NCBI RefSeq assembly: GCF_012349115.1
Contig: NZ_PQIG01000113.1
Span: 1 to 35,632 of the forward strand
Length of the DNA stretch: 35,632 nt
Source of the DNA: Rhizobium ruizarguesonis
GTDB lineage: Bacteria > Pseudomonadota > Alphaproteobacteria > Rhizobiales > Rhizobiaceae
Direction: 5' to 3'
Position 1 is the stretch's first letter, and every line of letters begins with the position of its first letter. The position numbers and the translations under genes are program-made. Positions 31,739 through 35,632 of this stretch are shown here, in pieces. The notes beneath the pieces were generated by a model. That model worked only from the letters and a program-made list of their open reading frames with translations. It was not told the origin of the DNA and did not search any database.

Positions 31739-32989
31739 CTAATAACGGTCTATGCGGAACGGGGTCATGTCGAGGGATGGTTTGAGCCCGGTCACCATAT
31801 CGGCGATCACCAGCGCTGTCGTCGCCGAAAAGGTCAGGCCGAGATGGCCGTGGCCGGTCGCATAGAAAACGCCGGGCATTTTCGACGAGGGCGAAATGAT
31901 CGGGATCGTATCGGGCAGCGCCGGACGGTGCCCCATCCATTCCGTCGTCTCCTCGACCTTCAGACCGGGCAGCGCACGCTGGGCATGGCGCACCAGCACC
32001 CGCGGACGGCGGAAATCGGGCGCGGCATCGAGACCGGCGAGCTCGACATTGCCGCCGACACGAATGCCGCCCGCCGTCGGCGTCACCATGAAGGCGCGAT
32101 GCGGCCAGATCACCGAATAGCGCATCGAGATACCGGGCTTCATGATCTGCGTGTGATAACCGCGCTCGGTTTCGAGCGGGATCGGCTCGCCGAGCTTTTC
32201 CGCAAGGAAACGGGTGTGGACGCCGGCGGCAAGCACGACCGAACCGGCCTCGATCCGCCTGCCATCCTCGAGGAGGACGACAGCGGTGCCATCACCCCGG
32301 CGCTCGATATTCCGCACAGTGCCGGAGACAAAAGTGGTGCCGGCAGCTTTTGCGGCGTCGGCGAGTTTGACCACCAGCTTATAGGGATCGCGGATCGACT
32401 TGTTGTCGGGGAGCAGCACGGCTTTGGCGATCGCCGGCGACAGGGTGGGTTCGTGATATTGGATGGCGCCGTTGCTCAAAACCTCGAATTCGAGGCCGTA
32501 GCGCTGCATCATGGCGAGATGGCCACGGTCGGCGGCAAATTCCGCCTCGGTCTCGTAGATCGCGAGACAACCCTCCTCGGTCATCAACTCGGGTGCGCCA
32601 ATCGCCTGGAGCATCTGCCTGAAATCGCCGAGCGCCCGGTTCGACAGGCGCATGCCGGCATCCTCGATCTCTCGGAGCCGCGAGGGCCGGCCGGCAGCGA
32701 GGAAGCGCAGGAACCAGGGCAGCATCCTGGCGGCATAGGAGGGCCGCAGCCAGACGGGACCTTCCGGATCGAGCAGCCAGCCGGGGATCTTCTTCCAGGT
32801 CGAAGGGCCGGAACCGGCGGCAAAATCGAGCGCAATGCTCGCCATATTGCCGAAAGAGGTGCCGCGACCCGGCTCGCCCTTGTCGATCAGCGTCACATCA
32901 AACCCGCGCCGCTGCAGCTCGAAAGCGATCGAGGCGCCGATCACGCCTGCGCCGACGACCGCTACCCTCTTCTTCGTCTCATCCGCCAT
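31739..32989 (-). CDS. FAD-dependent amine oxidoreductase (D-amino acid dehydrogenase-like)
   Basis: 416 residues of the DAO/DadA family. FAD-binding GAGVIG at 13-18, the glutamate-type end of strand 2 'VTLIDKG', and 'ATGHGHLGLTFSATTALVIADMV' (split) at the C-terminus, with 'RPALPD' for substrate binding. It probably oxidises D-hydroxyproline or another D-amino acid and passes electrons to the respiratory chain. ATG 32989 has only a weak ribosome site but starts the domain; an upstream TTG is less likely. It leads the operon with the SDR and racemase-family genes, like hypO with hypRE in S. meliloti. Confidence 0.9.
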   Translation of the reverse strand: MADETKKRVAVVGAGVIGASIAFELQRRGFDVTLIDKGEPGRGTSFGNMASIALDFAAGSGPSTWKKIPGWLLDPEGPVWLRPSYAARMLPWFLRFLAAGRPSRLREIEDAGMRLSNRALGDFRQMLQAIGAPELMTEEGCLAIYETEAEFAADRGHLAMMQRYGLEFEVLSNGAIQYHEPTLSPAIAKAVLLPDNKSIRDPYKLVVKLADAAKAAGTTFVSGTVRNIERRGDGTAVVLLEDGRRIEAGSVVLAAGVHTRFLAEKLGEPIPLETERGYHTQIMKPGISMRYSVIWPHRAFMVTPTAGGIRVGGNVELAGLDAAPDFRRPRVLVRHAQRALPGLKVEETTEWMGHRPALPDTIPIISPSSKMPGVFYATGHGHLGLTFSATTALVIADMVTGLKPSLDMTPFRIDRY

Positions 32990-33033
32990 GCCATCAACCC
33001 ATCGCACGGCAGACAGAATTGCCGTCGTCAACC

Positions 33034-33043
33034 TGATATATCA
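33034..33043. promoter_or_regulatory. Palindrome upstream of the hydroxyproline operon
   Basis: Perfect 10-bp palindrome TGATATATCA, 45 bp before the FAD oxidoreductase start, with outer TTGATG on the same minus strand. Such TGAT-N-ATCA sites are typical of GntR-type regulators, which control hydroxyproline genes in S. meliloti; no regulator gene is adjacent here. Confidence 0.4.
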
Positions 33044-33060
33044 CATCAAGATGCGATGCC

Positions 33061-33164
33061 TAGAGAATTTCCGTTTTTTCGGAATCACGGAAGTTCTCTA
33101 TTTCTTTGTTTTTTTCGCAATTCCGAAACGCAAAACCGCTGTGCACTTTTGCTGGAATTGCTCT
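33061..33164. repeat. Dispersed stem-loop repeat, copy 2
   Basis: Hairpin TAGAGAATTTCCG (33061-33073) / CGGAAGTTCTCTA (33088-33100), 12 of 13 pairs, followed by CTTTGTTTTTTTCGC and a second hairpin GCAATTCC / GGAATTGC around AAAACCGCTGTGCACTTTTG. Same layout as copy 1 at 24216. Confidence 0.7.
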
Positions 33165-33173
33165 GTGGAATTT

Positions 33174-34451
33174 TTACTGGCTTTCCGGCAGGCCGGCGCC
33201 GACGCTGTCGCCGACCGAACCGACGGTGTTGTTCATCGACTGGCCGAGACGCTTCAGCTGGGCATCGTAGTTGCGCCGGGTGCGCGGATCGAAGATCGCA
33301 ATCGGCGTGCTGACGGCGACGCTGACGGCACTTCCGGCGGTCTGGGCAGCGCCCATCGCCACGGCGCCGACGGCCTCGCCGAGGCCGACATTGGAATCGG
33401 TGATCGTCTGGCCGGCAATTAGCCGGTCGCCGATCAGCTTCACCACTTCGGGGCTTTCGGCGAATTTGCCGTGGTTCAGCCGATCGCCGCCCTTGAGCTT
33501 GGTGAGGTCGAGCACGGTGATGCCGGCCGCCTCGAGCTTGCTGCGATAGGGTTCGACGGAGGGATCGATCTGGCCGAGCCGGTCGACATTGCCGGAGATG
33601 CGCCGCGACAGCGCCAGAGCCCGGTCATCCTGCGAAACGAAGATGGTGAAGTGCGGCCTGTCCTTGCCGAGGCTGGCGAACTGGCGGCCGAAGACATCGA
33701 CATCGAGATCCGGCGAGGCAAGGATGACATTGTTGATCTTCGGAGCGACGTGACCGTTGCGGATCGCCATCTGCCGCAGCGCTTCGACGGTGAGCCAGGT
33801 GCCCATCGAATGGGCCATGATGGTGACGTCGCTGACGGCGGGATTGGCGGCGGTGCGGGTCAGCAGCTCCTCCAGCGCGTCGCGGGAATAGTTGGTGCTT
33901 TCCTTGTCGTAATTATAATCGAAGATGCTGCCGCGCGACGGCCAGGTGAAGACGACGGGCGCGACATCGGCATGCGAATCGTGGACGATCTGCGCGAAGC
34001 GGTAGACGGCATCCTCATAACGATTGTTGAAGCCGTGGACGAAGACGAGTACGCGACGGCTCTTCGGCATATGGGACTTCAGCCAGGTCTCGCCGGCCCG
34101 CTCGCCTTCCAGGGGATCGACAGAAACGGTGACGAAATCGCGCAGCGGATCGGCCGGCAGGCGGCTTGGCCATTGCACCTGGCCGACCTTGCGATTGGCT
34201 TCCGGCGGGATCGAGACATCGACGGCATTGACCGCGAGCCCGGTGCCGCGTTCGCCGGAGAAAAGCACGGCGGGATTATCGTCGGCAGCGCGCGTCGTGG
34301 CGACGAGTAGATCGACCTTCGACGTGCCGGGGGCCGCGGTGCCGGCCGCCTGCATGACACCGACCGGCCTGCCGCCGCAGCCGGAAAGCGCCATCATTGC
34401 TACCAGAAGACCTGTCAGGGCCGCGCGCGGGGCGCGTCTTTTGCCGATCAT
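33174..34451 (-). CDS. Alpha/beta-hydrolase lipoprotein (DUF900)
   Basis: 425 residues. Signal peptide with lipobox LSGC (22-25, lipid on Cys25), so it is anchored in the cell envelope. The DUF900 hydrolase domain covers about 45-330: 'VLVFVHGFNNRYEDAVYRFAQ' with HGFN at 139-142, 'FTWPSRGSIFDYNYDKEST', and nucleophile elbow AHSMG with Ser215. A C-terminal extension (about 330-425) is rich in Gly/Ala/Val and unassigned. The substrate is unknown. ATG 34451 follows TTGGAG; the 102 upstream codons of the frame run through the repeat and are rejected. Confidence 0.88.
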   Translation of the reverse strand: MIGKRRAPRAALTGLLVAMMALSGCGGRPVGVMQAAGTAAPGTSKVDLLVATTRAADDNPAVLFSGERGTGLAVNAVDVSIPPEANRKVGQVQWPSRLPADPLRDFVTVSVDPLEGERAGETWLKSHMPKSRRVLVFVHGFNNRYEDAVYRFAQIVHDSHADVAPVVFTWPSRGSIFDYNYDKESTNYSRDALEELLTRTAANPAVSDVTIMAHSMGTWLTVEALRQMAIRNGHVAPKINNVILASPDLDVDVFGRQFASLGKDRPHFTIFVSQDDRALALSRRISGNVDRLGQIDPSVEPYRSKLEAAGITVLDLTKLKGGDRLNHGKFAESPEVVKLIGDRLIAGQTITDSNVGLGEAVGAVAMGAAQTAGSAVSVAVSTPIAIFDPRTRRNYDAQLKRLGQSMNNTVGSVGDSVGAGLPESQ

Positions 34452-34544
34452 GACCAACTCCAATCGGTTCACGCACCGGACAGGCGGCGCCCGTTCAAAT
34501 AGTCCGACGAGGCTTGCCGAGTCAAACCGCGGGAAATGAACAAG

Positions 34545-34592
34545 AGCGCTCCTGTGAAAACAGCTGCACGCTTTTGCTGGAAATGCTCCTGA
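34545..34592. repeat. Dispersed stem-loop repeat, partial copy 3
   Basis: Only the second hairpin of the element is recognisable: GAAAACAGCTGCACGCTTTT (34556-34575), compare AAAACCGCTGTGCACTTTTG in copy 2. It lies between two divergent genes. Confidence 0.5.
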
Positions 34593-34650
34593 AACTTTCG
34601 GCCGCCCCCGGCGTTCTTTTCCGATCAGATTCAATCGATGGATCACGGTC

Positions 34651-35034
34651 ATGAAGGCGCTCGCGATCACATGCTTATCGACATTGATGCTGATGCCTTC
34701 GGTCGGCTTGACGGAGACGCTCGGCGAAGCCGATATCCGCCGCGACATCATCGGCAAGACGGTCTACCTCTCCACACCGCTCGGCGGTGAACTGCCGCTG
34801 ATCTTCCGCTCCTCCGGCACGGTCGACGGCAACGGTCAGGCAATCGGCCTCGGCCGCTATGTCAAACCAAGCGATACCGGCCAATGGTGGATCGACGCCA
34901 ACCGCCTCTGCCAGAAATTCCAGAGCTGGAACAAGGGCAAGCCGATGTGCTTCGAACTCGAACGCGCCGGCGCCAACAAGGTCAAATGGACCCGCGACAA
35001 TGGCAAGACCGGTGTTGCCCGGATCGGCGATTGA
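34651..35034 (+). CDS. Small secreted protein, unknown function
   Basis: 127 residues with a signal peptide of about 20 residues ('MKALAITCLSTLMLMPSVGL'). The mature part has 'GKTVYLSTPLGGELPLIFRS', 'WWIDANRLCQKFQSWNKGK' and a second Cys in 'MCFEL', a likely disulfide; it resembles small periplasmic beta proteins with a 'W-I-DGNRLC' core known from rhizobia. ATG 34651 lacks a strong ribosome site. The sRNA on the other strand ends 36 bases after its stop, and that hairpin may also end this transcript. Confidence 0.72.
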   Translation: MKALAITCLSTLMLMPSVGLTETLGEADIRRDIIGKTVYLSTPLGGELPLIFRSSGTVDGNGQAIGLGRYVKPSDTGQWWIDANRLCQKFQSWNKGKPMCFELERAGANKVKWTRDNGKTGVARIGD

Positions 35035-35069
35035 TCGATTTCGACTTGGGGAAAAGAGACCTGCGGGAA

Positions 35070-35187
35070 AAGAAAAAAGCCCGACGCGGGAGGAGGTGCG
35101 CCGGGCTCTTGATCCTGACTGACAACTGGGAGGAGGAGTGTTGCCAGTCCGATGTAAGAGCGCTGGGAGGAGGAGTGCGCTGCTTAC
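35070..35187 (-). ncRNA. Anti-Shine-Dalgarno small RNA (alpha-r14/NfeR1-like)
   Basis: About 118 nt on the minus strand folding into three hairpins, 5' to 3': stem GTAAG-GCGC (35154-35187), stem GACTG-CAAC (35117-35149), stem GCCCG-CGC (35079-35106). Each has one small internal mismatch or bulge at the same place. The loops of hairpins 1 and 2 read ACTCCTCCTCCCA, that of hairpin 3 ACCTCCTCCC; all expose CCTCCTCCC, complementary to the GGAGG ribosome sites so common in this window. Hairpin 3 is followed by six T (35078-35073), a Rho-independent terminator. TACTAT (35197-35192) could be the -10 box, which would place the start at the base of hairpin 1. This is the layout I know of alpha-r14 sRNAs such as NfeR1 of S. 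meliloti, which pair with the translation starts of many mRNAs. Confidence 0.85.
35073..35107 (-). terminator. Rho-independent terminator of the small RNA
   Basis: Minus-strand stem AGCCCG-g-CGC / GCG-t-CGGGCT followed by TTTTTTCTTTT. The loop carries the third anti-Shine-Dalgarno motif. Confidence 0.85.
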
Positions 35188-35365
35188 GAAGATAGTAATA
35201 GCCAATTCTTTTGATTCGGAATAGCGAAAATACCGCAATGCAGCAATGCACTGGATGCAAGGCTTGCCCTCAAAATAACAGGTCGCCGCCTCATTTTGCA
35301 GCATGTTTGACCGGATGGTCAAAATTATGCCGAAAATTGCGGCCCTCTCGGATCGCCAATGGGCT

Positions 35366-35521
35366 GGCCCCCTCATCCGCCTGCCGGCACGCCGCCGGGT
35401 CGAACCACAGATCTCGACCCGTCCTTCGGCCGCGTAAACGGAGCGAAGGGACATACCGCAACATCTCGACTCCCTCTTCTCCCCAGCGGGGAGAAGGTGC
35501 CCGTAGGGCGGATGAGGGGCC
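35366..35521. repeat. RIME-like intergenic repeat, full copy
   Basis: Terminal arms 35366-35390 and 35497-35521 are complementary over most of their length (CCTCATCCGCC against GGCGGATGAGG). An internal hairpin is formed by CTTCTCCCC / GGGGAGAAG (35475-35494). The TCATCCGCCTGCCGGCAC end is shared, inverted, with the copy next to frk. Confidence 0.75.
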
Positions 35522-35589
35522 GGCGAAGCCGGTCTTTCCTACAACGCGTGGCGGGATAGGAATGATGAGGGGGGTGATGCCGTGTGGCC

Positions 35590-35632
35590 CGCTCATCCGC
35601 CTGCCGGCACCTTTGTAACTTCCCTTTATCCG
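35590..35632. repeat. RIME-like repeat, end cut by the window
   Basis: Begins CGCTCATCCGCCTGCCGGCA (35590-35609), identical over TCATCCGCCTGCCGGCAC to the start of the preceding copy. The rest is outside the window. Confidence 0.55.

Larger units (their letters stand above)
35188..35632. other. Gene-free right edge
   Basis: No gene is supported. The first 50 bases are the upstream region of the small RNA. From 35366 on the sequence is RIME-like repeat. A 5' portion (35240-35340) shows nothing recognisable. Confidence 0.55.

Noticed and set aside
31469..33313. 614-codon plus-strand frame
   Set aside because: Antisense to the FAD oxidoreductase and SDR genes; long only because of high GC.
34452..34757. 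102-codon extension of the DUF900 lipoprotein
   Set aside because: It runs through an intergenic repeat and into the divergent secreted-protein gene; ATG 34451 gives a proper lipoprotein signal.
35088..35176. Three GGGAGGAGG repeats on the plus strand as a CRISPR-like array or a series of ribosome sites
   Set aside because: Only three short copies, each in the loop of a hairpin, and no open frame follows them; the minus-strand small RNA explains all of it.

Overview
The window looks like a chromosomal segment from a Rhizobium of the leguminosarum/etli type. The reasons are: a fructose ABC locus laid out like frcBCAK of Sinorhizobium meliloti with a ROK regulator beside it; GC-rich coding sequence with clear GGAGG-type ribosome sites; RIME-like and other palindromic intergenic repeats typical of Rhizobiaceae; and a minus-strand small RNA of the alpha-r14 (NfeR1-like) type at the right end. 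No rRNA, tRNA, CRISPR array, transposase or phage gene was seen. All family assignments come from reading motifs, without a database search.

Layout. 1-3600: otsA (trehalose-6-phosphate synthase), a membrane fatty-acid desaturase and a divergent ArsR-type regulator with a 12-bp inverted-repeat operator. A degenerate copy of the 3' end of frk lies at the left edge, so this block is flanked by a short direct repeat. 3600-5300: RIME-like repeat, then frk (fructokinase) and pyrE. 5360-10910: TetR with a divergent NmrA-like/DUF1772 pair, a glutathione transferase, a small membrane protein, two long palindromic repeats, a glyoxalase-fold protein and a membrane diguanylate cyclase. 11084-17792: pyrC, then frcK-frcA-frcC-frcB (minus strand), divergent from a ROK regulator that overlaps an RbsD/FucU-type mutarotase. 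Together with frk this covers fructose uptake, anomer interconversion and phosphorylation.

18045-20734: an unrecognised protein, a decayed gene remnant, and a GGDEF-EAL protein. 20813-29510 is an accessory-looking block of electrophile and redox enzymes interleaved with three TetR regulators: a haloacetate-dehalogenase-like hydrolase, an Old Yellow Enzyme, a DUF2147 protein, a quinone-oxidoreductase-like MDR protein, a second alpha/beta hydrolase, an NTF2-like protein, a TfoX-N protein and an SDR. The dehalogenase/TetR promoter and the promoter of the hydrolase-MDR-DUF2147-OYE run share a 20-bp sequence (18/20 identical), which suggests one TetR regulon.

29518-32989: a probable hydroxyproline catabolic operon (FAD amine oxidoreductase, SDR lacking the usual catalytic Lys, proline-racemase-family enzyme with a Ser/Cys active-site pair). 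33174-35034: an alpha/beta-hydrolase lipoprotein and a small secreted protein. 35070-35187: the small RNA, three consecutive hairpins each showing the anti-Shine-Dalgarno sequence CCTCCTCCC in its loop, the last one doubling as a Rho-independent terminator. This is the most striking element of the window. The right end is filled with RIME-like repeats.
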